A DNA stretch of 64,000 nt from NCBI GenBank assembly GCA_023228045.1, contig JALOBY010000003.1, positions 28,069 through 92,068 on the forward strand, in the 5' to 3' direction. The translations under genes and the position numbers were made by a program. The notes beneath the pieces were generated by a model. It made no database searches. It was given only the letters and a program-made list of their open reading frames with translations, and was not told the origin of the DNA. The stretch comes from Endomicrobiales bacterium. GTDB lineage: Bacteria; Elusimicrobiota; Endomicrobiia; Endomicrobiales; JALOBY01. Positions 17,708 to 26,296 of this stretch are shown in pieces. The first letter of the stretch is position 1; every line of letters begins with the position of its first letter.

Positions 17708-17946
17708 TACTTTTTACCTTCTGTTGTTTGTTCGCTTTCTTTTTTTTGCTCGGCAGTTTTTTTCTTTTCTTTTTTAGGAACTATCAGTTCACCGTTGTAA
17801 AAACCACATGCCTTACAAATTCTATGCGGTAGTTTTGCGGCACCACAGTTTGGACACTTTGATGAATTTTCAGCTTTAATTGTCCAGTTTGATGCTCTGC
17901 GGCTATCTCTTCTACTTTGGGAATGTTTCTTTTTTGGATTTGGCAC
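17707..17946 (-). CDS. rpmF: 50S ribosomal protein L32 with charged C-terminal tail
   Basis: A small zinc-binding ribosomal protein. It starts MPNPKKKHSQSRRDSRRA and has the CPNC ... CKAC zinc motif (Cys31, 34, 44, 47). At 79 residues it is about 20 longer than most L32 proteins. The extra C terminus from about residue 55 is a low-complexity tail of Lys, Glu and Gln. It overlaps plsX by one base. Confidence 0.95.
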   Translation of the reverse strand: MPNPKKKHSQSRRDSRRASNWTIKAENSSKCPNCGAAKLPHRICKACGFYNGELIVPKKEKKKTAEQKKESEQTTEGKK

Positions 17947-17964
17947 TGTTCCTCCATTATTTGA

Positions 17965-18420
17965 TTATTTTAATAGATTTTTTAGTTTGCTCCAGCGAGT
18001 GTCAATAGGTTTATTGTCACTGCAAGTGCAACTTTCTTTGTTTTTTGACACTCCGCAAACCTGACAAAGGCCAAGGCAATCATTTTTACAAAGAGTGTTT
18101 TGGGGAATAAATAAAATTATATCTTCCCTCAGCTGTTCGGACACATTAATTTCTTGTGTTTCAACTGGGTAAAACTTAACATCGGAAAGATTAATTGGAA
18201 GCTTAAACTCTTCAAGACATCTAGCACATACAGCATTGATAACGCCAGAGATAGCATAATTAATAGTAAAGCCACCATCAATAAAATTAGCTGTATAATT
18301 AACCCCAATGTTTTGGGCTTTTACAAGCTCACCAACATTTTCAAAAACAAGGCCTTCACTGCTGCCATGCAAAGTGCCTTGTTTTTTTATGTTTTCTGTT
18401 TTGAGAATTATATCTTTCAT
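17965..18420 (-). CDS. DUF177/YceD-family protein
   Basis: A conserved protein almost always encoded just before rpmF; family members are linked to 23S rRNA or ribosome biogenesis, but no activity is firmly known. It has the family cysteines: CARCLEEF in the middle and DCLGLCQVCGVSKN..C near the C terminus. I start it at the ATG at 18420 (MKDIILKTENI). The frame opens seven codons earlier at 18441, also ATG, and neither has a strong ribosome-binding site. Confidence 0.85.
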   Translation of the reverse strand: MKDIILKTENIKKQGTLHGSSEGLVFENVGELVKAQNIGVNYTANFIDGGFTINYAISGVINAVCARCLEEFKLPINLSDVKFYPVETQEINVSEQLREDIILFIPQNTLCKNDCLGLCQVCGVSKNKESCTCSDNKPIDTRWSKLKNLLK

Positions 18421-18464
18421 TGTTGCACATCCAAAGAACAAATTTTTGCTATTATAAGGTTTGC

Positions 18465-19667
18465 TTATGCATTTGTCAATACGCGAACAGCTTCACGAGC
18501 TATCATAAGCTCTTCATTAGTTGGAATTACAAGAACTTTTACCTTCGATGTTGGTGCTGACACTTCCCTTTCTTTTTGTGATAATATATTGTTGGCGTTA
18601 TTATCAAGTTCAATACCAAGATTGTGCATTTTTTCACAACACAAACTTCTGACTATTGGGTTATTTTCACCCACTCCGGCTGTAAACACAATAGCATCCG
18701 CAGAGTTTAAAACACCAAGATATGAGGATATGTATTTTTTAATTCTGTAGCAGTAAACATCTATTGCCATTTTTGCCCTTTCATTACCGCAATTGGCTCC
18801 CTTTAATATTGTTCTCATGTCATTGGTAAACCCAGTGAGACCGAGTAGACCACTTTTATTGTTAAGAATTGAATTTATTTCTTTAAGTGGTATTGACTCA
18901 TTTTCAACCAGGTGTGTTACTATTGCAGGGTCAATGTCGCCACAGCGAGTGCCCATAACAACCCCTTCTAGCGGGGTAAAACCCATTGAAGTGTCAACTG
19001 ATTTGCCGTTTTCAATAGCGCTAATGCTGCATCCATTACCAAGGTGGCAGGTAATTATTTTTAGCTCATTTAAAGGTTTTTTAAGCATAATTGCAGCGCG
19101 TTGCGCTACATACTTATGAGATGTGCCATGAAAACCATATTTGCGAATTTTGTAATTTTTATAGTAGTCGTAAGGCAAGCCATACATGTATGCGCATTGA
19201 GGTATGCTTTGGTGAAATGCGGTGTCAAAAACAGCAACTTGAGAAACACCTGGTAAAACATTGCCACATGCAATAATGCCTTCAATGTTTTTAGGATTGT
19301 GTAATGGCGCAAGTGCTGAACACTTGTCTATATCGTCAATTACGGAGTTGTTTATTAAAATAGAATCTGAAAACTTTTCTCCCCCATGTACCACGCGGTG
19401 ACCAATAACAGAAATTTCATCTTTAGATTTTATTAAGTTGTATTTTTTATCAAGCAATTTATCTAAAACAAGTTTTATTGCTTCATGGTGAGAGTTTGCT
19501 TTACAAGGTTCTTTGCAATCTTGCTCGTTTGCGAACTGGTGCTTAAATGTGGCCTCTTGCGTGCCAATGCACTCAATTATACCGTTTGCGAGTTGGAGTT
19601 CTTTTTCTACATCAAAGAGAGTGTATTTTAATGAAGATGAGCCGGAGTTAATTACGAGTGCTTTCAA
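18465..19667 (-). CDS. ackA: Acetate kinase
   Basis: Interconverts acetyl phosphate + ADP and acetate + ATP, the energy-yielding step of acetate fermentation. 400 residues. Motifs: VINSGSSSLKYTLFD at the N terminus, GHRVVHGGEKF, FDTAFHQSIPQ, YGFHGTSHKYV, CHLGNGCSISAIENGKSVDTSM (read in parts), MGTRCGDIDP and FTAGVGENNPIVR. No phosphotransacetylase gene is in the window. It begins 3 bases after the ndk stop. Confidence 0.97.
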   Translation of the reverse strand: MKALVINSGSSSLKYTLFDVEKELQLANGIIECIGTQEATFKHQFANEQDCKEPCKANSHHEAIKLVLDKLLDKKYNLIKSKDEISVIGHRVVHGGEKFSDSILINNSVIDDIDKCSALAPLHNPKNIEGIIACGNVLPGVSQVAVFDTAFHQSIPQCAYMYGLPYDYYKNYKIRKYGFHGTSHKYVAQRAAIMLKKPLNELKIITCHLGNGCSISAIENGKSVDTSMGFTPLEGVVMGTRCGDIDPAIVTHLVENESIPLKEINSILNNKSGLLGLTGFTNDMRTILKGANCGNERAKMAIDVYCYRIKKYISSYLGVLNSADAIVFTAGVGENNPIVRSLCCEKMHNLGIELDNNANNILSQKEREVSAPTSKVKVLVIPTNEELMIAREAVRVLTNA

Positions 19668-19670
19668 TGT

Positions 19671-20279
19671 TTAATCCTCTTTCCATGCATCTTGCGAATA
19701 ATGAAAAATTTCGTGATCCGCAAAAAAATGCTTAATTTCTATATCGGCTGAAGCAGTAGAATCTGATGCGTGAACTACATTCCTGCGATTATCCGTTCCA
19801 TACTTTGCTCTTAAAGTTCCGGGTGCTGCATCTGCAGAGTTTGTTGCACCTATAAGTTGTCTTATTTTTGCAACGGCATTTTCACCTTCCCAAACAGAAA
19901 CAATAATTGGAGCTTTAAGCATAAAAGAAATTAGTTTTTCAAAAAATGGCTTACCGATATGGATGCTGTAAAATTGTTCAATAACCTCTTTGCTTGGTTT
20001 TAGCATTTTAAGCGCAATCAATTTAAGGTTGTTGTTTTGCAAAGTGGCAAATATCTGCCCACAAATATTTTTACAAACACCGTCTGGCTTTACTATTAGG
20101 CAAGAGCGTTCAACCCGAATTTTGCAATAGGGTTCGGAATTCGTCAAAAGATTCGGGACATTTTTATCCGCAAAATCTTTGCCAATGGAATTACCATTAG
20201 CTGCAGTTTTTGCGTCAAAACTGCCTCCGTCTATTTCGCCTCTGTTCTCAAACCTATTGCAAAGTTCGGGTTCAAACAT
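19671..20279 (-). CDS. ndk: Nucleoside diphosphate kinase with repeat-derived N-terminal extension
   Basis: Transfers the gamma-phosphate between nucleoside triphosphates and diphosphates through a phosphohistidine. The catalytic core runs from about residue 57 (VERSCLIVKPDGV) and has HIGKPFF, GATNSADAAPGTLRAKYG and NRRNVVHASDS with the active His170 (about His117 in canonical numbering). The total is 202 residues against a usual 137-150. Residues 3-56 are encoded by the 161-bp repeat element A. The native start seems lost: the only in-frame ATG is at 20279, upstream of the element, preceded by AAAGAG and overlapping the icd stop by 8 bases. A TTG late in the element is the only other likely start. 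The core looks intact and functional. Confidence 0.9.
   Translation of the reverse strand: MFEPELCNRFENRGEIDGGSFDAKTAANGNSIGKDFADKNVPNLLTNSEPYCKIRVERSCLIVKPDGVCKNICGQIFATLQNNNLKLIALKMLKPSKEVIEQFYSIHIGKPFFEKLISFMLKAPIIVSVWEGENAVAKIRQLIGATNSADAAPGTLRAKYGTDNRRNVVHASDSTASADIEIKHFFADHEIFHYSQDAWKED
20112..20272 (-). repeat. Dispersed element A, copy 2, inside ndk
   Basis: 161 bp, the same length as the copy at 2190-2350 and clearly similar throughout. The 22-bp terminal inverted repeats match at 20 of 22 positions. It is flanked by TGA on both sides in the minus-strand reading, a possible 3-bp target duplication. The element is open in frame with ndk and supplies the N-terminal extension of the kinase. 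Confidence 0.88.
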
Positions 20280-21342
20280 TCATATTTCTCTTTACGTTTT
20301 CAATTAAGGCATTCCCAAACTCTTTTGTTCCAGCTGAACCACCAATATCGTAAGTTAATGTTTTGCCTTCTTTAATTATAGCAGCAACGGCATTTTCAAC
20401 ACTTATTGCGGCAATATCCTCGCCGAGGTGTTTAAGCATTAATGCCGCGGAAAGTATTAACGCCGTGGGGTTTACTTTGTTTAAACCTTTATATTTTGGT
20501 GCAGATCCATGAACTGCTTCAAAAACCGCACAATCAGTGCCAAAATTAGCCCCGGGGGCAAGCCCCAGCCCACCTATTAACCCGGCGCAAAGGTCCGAAG
20601 CGATGTCACCATAAAGATTTGGAAGTAAAAGCATGTCATATAGTTGTGGCTTTTGAACTAACTGCATACACATATTGTCAATTAACCTTTCTTCATATTC
20701 AACTTTCCCTTCATATTCTTTTGCAACTTTGCGCGCAGTTTCAAGAAATAGCCCGTCTGTAAACTTCATGATATTTGCTTTTGTTACGGCGGTTACTTTT
20801 TTGCGATTGTTTTTTATGGCGTAGTCAAACGCAAAGCGTGCTATTCTTTCTGAGCCAAATACAGAAATTGGTTTAATTGATATTGCGGAGTGTTCGCGTA
20901 TTTTTTTAGGGTCTAATGCTGTTATTTGTTTTGCTTCTTTGCTATCTGCAGGAAACTCTACGCCGGCGTAAAGATCTTCAGTATTTTCTCTAACGATTAC
21001 GAGATTGATATTTTCAAAACTGGTTTTTAAACCTTTAAATGTTTTGCATGGGCGAAGGCAACAATAAAGGTCTAACTCCTTTCTAATAGCCACATTAACA
21101 GAGCGGAAACCAGTACCAATAGGTGTTGTAATTGGCCCTTTTAAGCCAACTTTGTTTTTGCGAATTGAGTTTAGTGTTGATTCTGGCAATGGTGTGCCGT
21201 ATTTACCCATAACATCGGCGCCTGCTTCAACTACTTCCCAGTTGATTTTTATACCTGTGGCCTCAACAACTTTTATTGTAATATTTGAAATTTCTGGGCC
21301 GATTCCATCTCCCGGAATTAACGACACATTGTAATTTTTCAT
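20272..21342 (-). CDS. Isocitrate dehydrogenase, NAD-dependent type (isocitrate/isopropylmalate dehydrogenase family)
   Basis: Oxidatively decarboxylates isocitrate to 2-oxoglutarate, supplying glutamate and arginine synthesis. 356 residues from the ATG at 21342, chosen for the GGAG nine bases upstream; the open frame reaches 21399 but includes the promoter. Motifs: VSLIPGDGIGPEI, GPITTPIGTGFRSVNVAIRK (the Ser-Asn pair marks isocitrate rather than isopropylmalate specificity), ELDLYCCLRPCKTF, NTEDLYAGVE, NLYGDIASDLCAGLIGGLG and EAVHGSAPKYKG. Homoisocitrate or isopropylmalate activity is less likely. It is the first gene of the fab directon. Confidence 0.88.
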   Translation of the reverse strand: MKNYNVSLIPGDGIGPEISNITIKVVEATGIKINWEVVEAGADVMGKYGTPLPESTLNSIRKNKVGLKGPITTPIGTGFRSVNVAIRKELDLYCCLRPCKTFKGLKTSFENINLVIVRENTEDLYAGVEFPADSKEAKQITALDPKKIREHSAISIKPISVFGSERIARFAFDYAIKNNRKKVTAVTKANIMKFTDGLFLETARKVAKEYEGKVEYEERLIDNMCMQLVQKPQLYDMLLLPNLYGDIASDLCAGLIGGLGLAPGANFGTDCAVFEAVHGSAPKYKGLNKVNPTALILSAALMLKHLGEDIAAISVENAVAAIIKEGKTLTYDIGGSAGTKEFGNALIENVKRNMNV

Positions 21343-21370
21343 TTTTTGCTCCAATATTTTTTTGAAACTG

Positions 21371-21399
21371 ATTTTATACGAAAGTGCATTTTTTGTCAA
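21371..21399 (-). promoter_or_regulatory. Strong sigma70-type promoter for the icd-ndk-ackA-fab directon
   Basis: On the minus strand a perfect TTGACA (21399-21394) and TAAAAT (21376-21371) are separated by exactly 17 bases. The expected start would leave a short leader with GGAG before the icd ATG at 21342. Confidence 0.7.
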
Positions 21400-21500
21400 C
21401 CAACGAATTGCCGCGAGAAAAGTAGCAACTATCCTTGAACCCGAATTTTCTTTTCGTCATTTACTATTAATATTTTTATTTGCGTCAATTTTAAACCTTT

Positions 21501-22652
21501 TTATAGAGTACTGGTAAGTCCTTTGTATAATTGTTCTTGTTGGATAACCATATAATCAATATCAAATTCTTTTGTCATTTTATTTCTTGCGCTTTGTCCA
21601 AACCTTAAAGCAACTTCAGCGTTATTTAGAAGATAAAGTATTTTTTCAGCCATTGTGCTTACATCACGCGGAGTAATTTGGAAACCGGTTTCGCCTTCAT
21701 ATACTATTTCACGCACTCCATCAACAGCATTTGCAACAACAGGTTTTGAAGAACACATTGCTTCTAAAATTGTCCTTGGCAACCCTTCCCATAATGATGT
21801 CATAACAAAAATATTGGTCATTGCAAGAATATCAGGTATGTCTTTTCTCCAACCAAGCAGTAACACTTTGTTTTCTAAAGCGAGGGCTTTTATTTCCATT
21901 TCTAACTCGCACCGCCCTTTACCATCACCAACAACTAAAAAAATACAGTTTGCGTTTTTCCATAAAACCTCGGAAGCAACTCTAATGTAATCAAGCAGAT
22001 TTTTTTGCGGTTTAAACGGCCCGATGGTTGTAATAACACTTTTATTGGCAGGTATGTTTAAAGATTTCTTTAATGCTTCAACATCGGCTTTATTTTCAAA
22101 ATACCTGCTTGTTTTAATACCGCATCTGATTAACACATATTTATCTTTTTTGCCTATATGTTTTGCAATAGCTGTTGATATATTGTCATTTGATACCGCA
22201 ATAAACTTATCAGTTATTGGCGCTATGAGTTTTTCCGACATTAGAAATATGGTTTTTTTGAGTTTCCCTTCGTAATCGTTAAAACCAAAACCGTGGAATG
22301 TATGAATTGTTACGGGCACGCAGGCCAGCTTTGCCGCAATTCTACCTAAAATACCCGCCTTTGATGAATTCGTATGCACAACTTCTGGTTTGATAAATTT
22401 CAATAACCTCCAAAGTTTATAAGTGCAAATTATGTCGTTAAGTGGCGAAATTTGACGCACAAGTTCTTTTACAAAATAATTCTTAATGTCGGGGATTTGC
22501 TTTGCTGTTTCATCAAGAATTCCACCAATGCCGCTAATTAAAGAAACCTCAAATATATCTTTATTTAATTTACTAACGGTATGCAGTGTTGCCAGCTGCG
22601 CACCGCCAAGTTCAAGCTGGGTAATTATATGGCAAACTTTTATTTTACGCAT
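21501..22652 (-). CDS. GT4-family glycosyltransferase
   Basis: A GT-B fold retaining glycosyltransferase of 383 residues, likely cytoplasmic or peripheral at the inner membrane. The N domain has HIITQLELGGAQLATLHTV and HTNSSKAGILGR. The C domain has ITTIGPFKPQKNLLDYI and the E-x7-E nucleotide-sugar motif in TSLWEGLPRTILEAMCSSKP (Glu...Glu) followed by VVANAVDGVREIV. The sugar substrate cannot be told. The start abuts the FAD oxidoreductase stop, so the two are co-transcribed in the polysaccharide locus. Confidence 0.9.
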   Translation of the reverse strand: MRKIKVCHIITQLELGGAQLATLHTVSKLNKDIFEVSLISGIGGILDETAKQIPDIKNYFVKELVRQISPLNDIICTYKLWRLLKFIKPEVVHTNSSKAGILGRIAAKLACVPVTIHTFHGFGFNDYEGKLKKTIFLMSEKLIAPITDKFIAVSNDNISTAIAKHIGKKDKYVLIRCGIKTSRYFENKADVEALKKSLNIPANKSVITTIGPFKPQKNLLDYIRVASEVLWKNANCIFLVVGDGKGRCELEMEIKALALENKVLLLGWRKDIPDILAMTNIFVMTSLWEGLPRTILEAMCSSKPVVANAVDGVREIVYEGETGFQITPRDVSTMAEKILYLLNNAEVALRFGQSARNKMTKEFDIDYMVIQQEQLYKGLTSTL

Positions 22653-23951
22653 TTACTCTAAACTCTCCATAAGCGCTTTTGCATCGCTAATAGATTCTTC
22701 AACAAAAGAGTACTTCCAAGCGCCATATCTGCCAATTGAATAAACACCATTTTTATTAAGCAGTTCATTGATTTTTTTCAAAAGCACCGGCCTTTGCCAA
22801 TCATAAGTTACATAAGCATACGGCATATCAAGAAAATTTAGCGTTTCAATTTTATCTGATACCATTGTTATACCAGCATCAATTAGACCAGCAATAATTT
22901 CTTTTAAGATTTTTGGTTTATTAACTTTAGTTTTTGGTTTACGGCTCAACTCTACATAAATAGCAGCACACCCATCGGGAGCGCAATTCTTTGTAACATT
23001 TGAATAAACACCAACCCTGTAAAATGGATATTTGTTTTCAGGAAAGTAAACCCAGTGCTGAGCATTAGCAAAGGGTTTGTTAGGCTTGTTTCTTTTGATA
23101 CCAATATTTACGCACATTACGGAATTCCATTTTAATTTACCAGATAAATCTTTTGCTTTTCGCTCATAGTTGCCTTTTATTGACTTTAAAAGTTCGGGTA
23201 GCGGCTGTGTTGATATAAGATATTTATATGAATGAACTTTACCATTTGAGTCCGTTATGGTTTTAGCTTTTAAATCAACTGTTTTTACACTTATACCAGT
23301 AGCGATATTTTCAAGTTTTTTTGAGAAACAATCTATTAAATACTGGCATCCACCTTTTTTGGGGTAGTTAAAGTGAACATTGTAGCCAAAGTCTTTGTTT
23401 CTGGGAGTTGATGCGCTTTGAATAATTTCGTCTTTGCTTGGGTTTGGAACAAATGGAGCCACCCACTGTGTTGAAAGCTTATTAGCTTTAATTGTCCAAA
23501 GTTTTTCATTGTATGGCTGCATAAAATACTTCGTTATACCGCGACCGAATGTTGCAACAGACCAGCTTAATAAATCAGGAAACTCTTTTGTTTTTTTAAG
23601 TGATGGTTTGCGTAGGAACTCTTTTACACATTCATCTTTGATGTTTTGCGGCAAATAGTATAGGTTTGCCTGAAAAGGAAATGGTACCCATGATTTATGC
23701 GTGTAGATTGCCGAATTTCTCTTAATTTGCACAAAGTTACTACCAAGCATACTTGAAAGCAAATTTTTTACATAAAGGTTTCTTAAATGAATAAAATGAC
23801 CTGAGTAGTCAAAAGTAAAACCATCAACTTCAACAGAACGGCAAAGCCCACCTAATGTAGCTTCGCGCTCAAAGAGTTTGTAAGAAAGTTTTGAAAACTT
23901 GGCGCAGGCAAGGCCTGTAATTCCGCCACCAATTATTAAAACATCACTCAT
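22653..23951 (-). CDS. FAD-dependent oxidoreductase, protoporphyrinogen oxidase/UDP-galactopyranose mutase-like
   Basis: 432 residues with an N-terminal Rossmann FAD motif (VLIIGGGITGLACAKF), the acidic ribose-binding LFEREATLGGLCRS and DYSGHFIHLRN. This is the amine-oxidase-like fold shared by protoporphyrinogen oxidase-like proteins and UDP-galactopyranose mutases in surface-sugar loci. No heme genes are near, so a sugar-nucleotide or lipid-linked-sugar role is more likely. It overlaps the WecA-like gene by 4 bases. Confidence 0.82.
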   Translation of the reverse strand: MSDVLIIGGGITGLACAKFSKLSYKLFEREATLGGLCRSVEVDGFTFDYSGHFIHLRNLYVKNLLSSMLGSNFVQIKRNSAIYTHKSWVPFPFQANLYYLPQNIKDECVKEFLRKPSLKKTKEFPDLLSWSVATFGRGITKYFMQPYNEKLWTIKANKLSTQWVAPFVPNPSKDEIIQSASTPRNKDFGYNVHFNYPKKGGCQYLIDCFSKKLENIATGISVKTVDLKAKTITDSNGKVHSYKYLISTQPLPELLKSIKGNYERKAKDLSGKLKWNSVMCVNIGIKRNKPNKPFANAQHWVYFPENKYPFYRVGVYSNVTKNCAPDGCAAIYVELSRKPKTKVNKPKILKEIIAGLIDAGITMVSDKIETLNFLDMPYAYVTYDWQRPVLLKKINELLNKNGVYSIGRYGAWKYSFVEESISDAKALMESLE

Positions 23952-24994
23952 TCAATTTTTACCTTGTTTATCCGGTTAGTAATTAAAAAAATAATAAAAG
24001 CTAAAACACAAAGCAACATAATTGCATTGCTTATGTTAGAGCGGGTTATCAGATATGCCCCAATTGAAACAACAATCGCCATAATATATGTTAAAAATAT
24101 GATAGTTCTTCTCAAGAATCCCATTTTTTCTAAACGTAAAGCAAAGTGGTCTTTACTGCCAAGAAATGGCGACTTCCCCTTTTGCCAGCGGATCAAAGAA
24201 ACTAAAATTGTGTCATAAATTGGGATAATCAAAATTAGTAAAGGTGCAATTAAGGCCAAATCATTTAATTTTGTATAAGATGTGCCCATTGCTATTGCAG
24301 CCAAAATAAAACCGGATGTTAAGCTACCAGTATCACCCATAAATATCTTAAATTTGTTTGAAAAATTATAGGGTATAAAACCAAGTGTGCCGCCTGCAAG
24401 AGCCGCGGCGCAGAAGTTTACATATATTGCCTCGCCGCGCATAGAAATAAGCAAAAATGCCATACTTGCAATAAAAACAACTCCGCTTGATAGGCCGTCC
24501 ATAATGTCAATTATATTTAAGGCATTTGTTATAGCTACAACCCAAAATATCGTAAATGCCGCTGCAATTATATATGGCGAAACAAAGTGTATGCGTATAT
24601 CAAAAAACAAAAGCGCTATGGCGGCCGTAATCTGAAAAACAAATTTCCACTTAAAACCAATCCCCTTTGGCACAATATCGTCAATTAGGCCAAGAATGAG
24701 CACAATGAGAGACCCTGTAATGATACCACGCAGGTTTACTAGTGTACCATTAGGAAAATGTGTAAACAACCTCACTACGAACAGTGCAATTACCCATCCA
24801 GACCATATTGCAAGGCCGCCAAGGTAAGGCGTTGGTTTTTTGTGTGTTTTTATCTGTGAGTGTGGGCAATCTAAAATGTTTAATTTTATTGCCACTAAGC
24901 GAAATATTGGGGTTAGTATAGAGGAACTGACAAGAGCTATAATGAAGGTTACAAAATATATCAAAAACGGATATGAATTTATGAAATCCTTCAT
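23948..24994 (-). CDS. WecA/TagO/MraY-family polyprenyl-phosphate sugar-1-phosphate transferase
   Basis: An integral membrane protein of 348 residues with about ten hydrophobic segments. It transfers a sugar-1-phosphate from UDP-sugar to undecaprenyl phosphate, starting a surface glycan. Motifs: CPHSQIKTHKKPTPYLGGLA, ILGLIDDIVPKG (Asp-Asp), ALNIIDIMDGLSSG and FMGDTGSLTSG, in the expected order. The lack of the MraY-specific signature and the setting among glycosyltransferases favour a WecA/TagO role over peptidoglycan MraY. It overlaps both neighbours by 4 bases. Confidence 0.9.
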   Translation of the reverse strand: MKDFINSYPFLIYFVTFIIALVSSSILTPIFRLVAIKLNILDCPHSQIKTHKKPTPYLGGLAIWSGWVIALFVVRLFTHFPNGTLVNLRGIITGSLIVLILGLIDDIVPKGIGFKWKFVFQITAAIALLFFDIRIHFVSPYIIAAAFTIFWVVAITNALNIIDIMDGLSSGVVFIASMAFLLISMRGEAIYVNFCAAALAGGTLGFIPYNFSNKFKIFMGDTGSLTSGFILAAIAMGTSYTKLNDLALIAPLLILIIPIYDTILVSLIRWQKGKSPFLGSKDHFALRLEKMGFLRRTIIFLTYIMAIVVSIGAYLITRSNISNAIMLLCVLAFIIFLITNRINKVKIE

Positions 24995-26124
24995 TTATTT
25001 ACCCTAATAGCATCAATGATATTTTTACAAATGTAATTAATTTTATCTTCCGAGAGCTCGGGGTATATTGGCAACGACAACACGGTGTCACAAACTGCTT
25101 CTGCCTGCGGATAATCACCTTTTTTGTACCCAAGGTTTGCATACACTCTTTGCATGTGCAATGCAAGCGGATAATAAATCTGGTTAGCAACGCCATTTTT
25201 TGTAAGATAATTTTGAACTTTATCCCTTTGTTCTTTTGAGCTAAAACGAATTGTGTAATAGTTAAATGAATGAGTTATGCCTTCTTTACTAACAGATGGC
25301 ACAATTACGAAATTGCTTAATTTTGTTGCATAAAGTTTTGCGCATTCATTGCGTTTGGCTGTCCACTGATTTATATATTTCATTTTAACACGAAGTATTG
25401 CGGCCTGCACCGTGTCTAAGCGAGAGTTAAAACCGTCTATATCATGAAAATAACGAACCTTGCTGCCGTGATTTCTAAGCATCGTTAGTTTTTCTTTAAC
25501 CGAACCATTGTTTGTTGCTACCATTCCCCCATCACCAAAACAGCCCATATTCTTTGCCGGGAAAAAACTAAAACAACCCGCATCGCCCATTGAACCTACA
25601 GGCTGAAACTTTTGCCCATTATATTGGCACGATGCACTAAATGCCTGAGCGCAATCTTCAACAACTTTCAAATTATATTTTTTGGCAATTTCCATTATTT
25701 TATCCATCTGTGCCGGCATACCGTAAAGATGTACCAGAAGGATAGCTTTTGTGCGCGGTGTTATAGACCCTTCAATTTTGCTGGCATCAATATTGTATGT
25801 TTTAGGGTCTATATCTACAAAAACTGGCTTTGCGCCGCAATGAATTATAGCCTCTGTTGTTGCAATAAATGTAAATGGGGTTGTTATTACCTCATCACCT
25901 ATTTTAACATTACATGCAAGCAACGCAAGCAACAAGGCATCTGTTCCATTTGCCACGCCAACAGCATATTTCGTTTTGCTATAAGCGGCGAACTCTTGCT
26001 CAAAAGAAGTTACAGCGCTACCAAGGATAAAATCGGTTTTCTCAAATACAGCCATAACGGCGCAATCAATTTCTTCTTTTATAGAGTGATAATTTTCAAC
26101 CAAGTCAGTTAGAGGAATGTTCAT
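24991..26124 (-). CDS. DegT/DnrJ/EryC1/StrS-family aminotransferase
   Basis: A PLP-dependent enzyme of 377 residues that aminates a keto nucleotide sugar. It has VGVANGTDALLLAL, EVITTPFTFIATTEAI, FVDIDPKTYNIDA, HLYGMPAQMDKIM, VEDCAQAFSA and the PLP lysine in CFSFFPAKNMGCFGDGG. The closest named relatives would be WecE/ArnB/PglE-like sugar aminotransferases; the exact sugar is unknown. The ribosome-binding site is weak. It is the first gene of the wecA-oxidoreductase-GT block. Confidence 0.92.
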   Translation of the reverse strand: MNIPLTDLVENYHSIKEEIDCAVMAVFEKTDFILGSAVTSFEQEFAAYSKTKYAVGVANGTDALLLALLACNVKIGDEVITTPFTFIATTEAIIHCGAKPVFVDIDPKTYNIDASKIEGSITPRTKAILLVHLYGMPAQMDKIMEIAKKYNLKVVEDCAQAFSASCQYNGQKFQPVGSMGDAGCFSFFPAKNMGCFGDGGMVATNNGSVKEKLTMLRNHGSKVRYFHDIDGFNSRLDTVQAAILRVKMKYINQWTAKRNECAKLYATKLSNFVIVPSVSKEGITHSFNYYTIRFSSKEQRDKVQNYLTKNGVANQIYYPLALHMQRVYANLGYKKGDYPQAEAVCDTVLSLPIYPELSEDKINYICKNIIDAIRVNK

Positions 26125-26152
26125 AGTTTAATTTCCGAGTTTTAATTTTGTC

Positions 26153-26296
26153 TTAAGAACCCCGCATAAAAGTGGATAAATAACTGACAAAAACACTAAA
26201 AAATGCGCCAATAAATATATTTTCAGAGATGATAACATAAATAGAGGCAAAAATTCCAACCGCCAACACTATTAAATATAATCCAACTTCAGGTAT
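26153..26296 (-). pseudogene. Possible remnant: C-terminal membrane tail in the spacer
   Basis: Directly after the TAG of the next glycosyltransferase, and in the same frame, 47 codons stay open to a TAA at 26153. They encode a very hydrophobic stretch (GLYLIVLAVGIFASIYVII, then IGAFFSVFVSYLSTFM). There is no start codon with a ribosome-binding site. It may be the surviving end of a polysaccharide polymerase or flippase gene, or a tail reached only by stop-codon readthrough. The identity is not recognised. Confidence 0.35.

Noticed and set aside
18154..18750. Long plus-strand reading frame (198 codons)
   Set aside because: It lies antisense to the DUF177 gene and ackA, has no recognisable motif and biased composition; a shadow frame.
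21415..21455. Possible element A fragment and hairpin upstream of icd (shares TTGAACCCGAATTTT)
   Set aside because: The match to element A ends after about 14 bases and the stem is imperfect; too weak to call.
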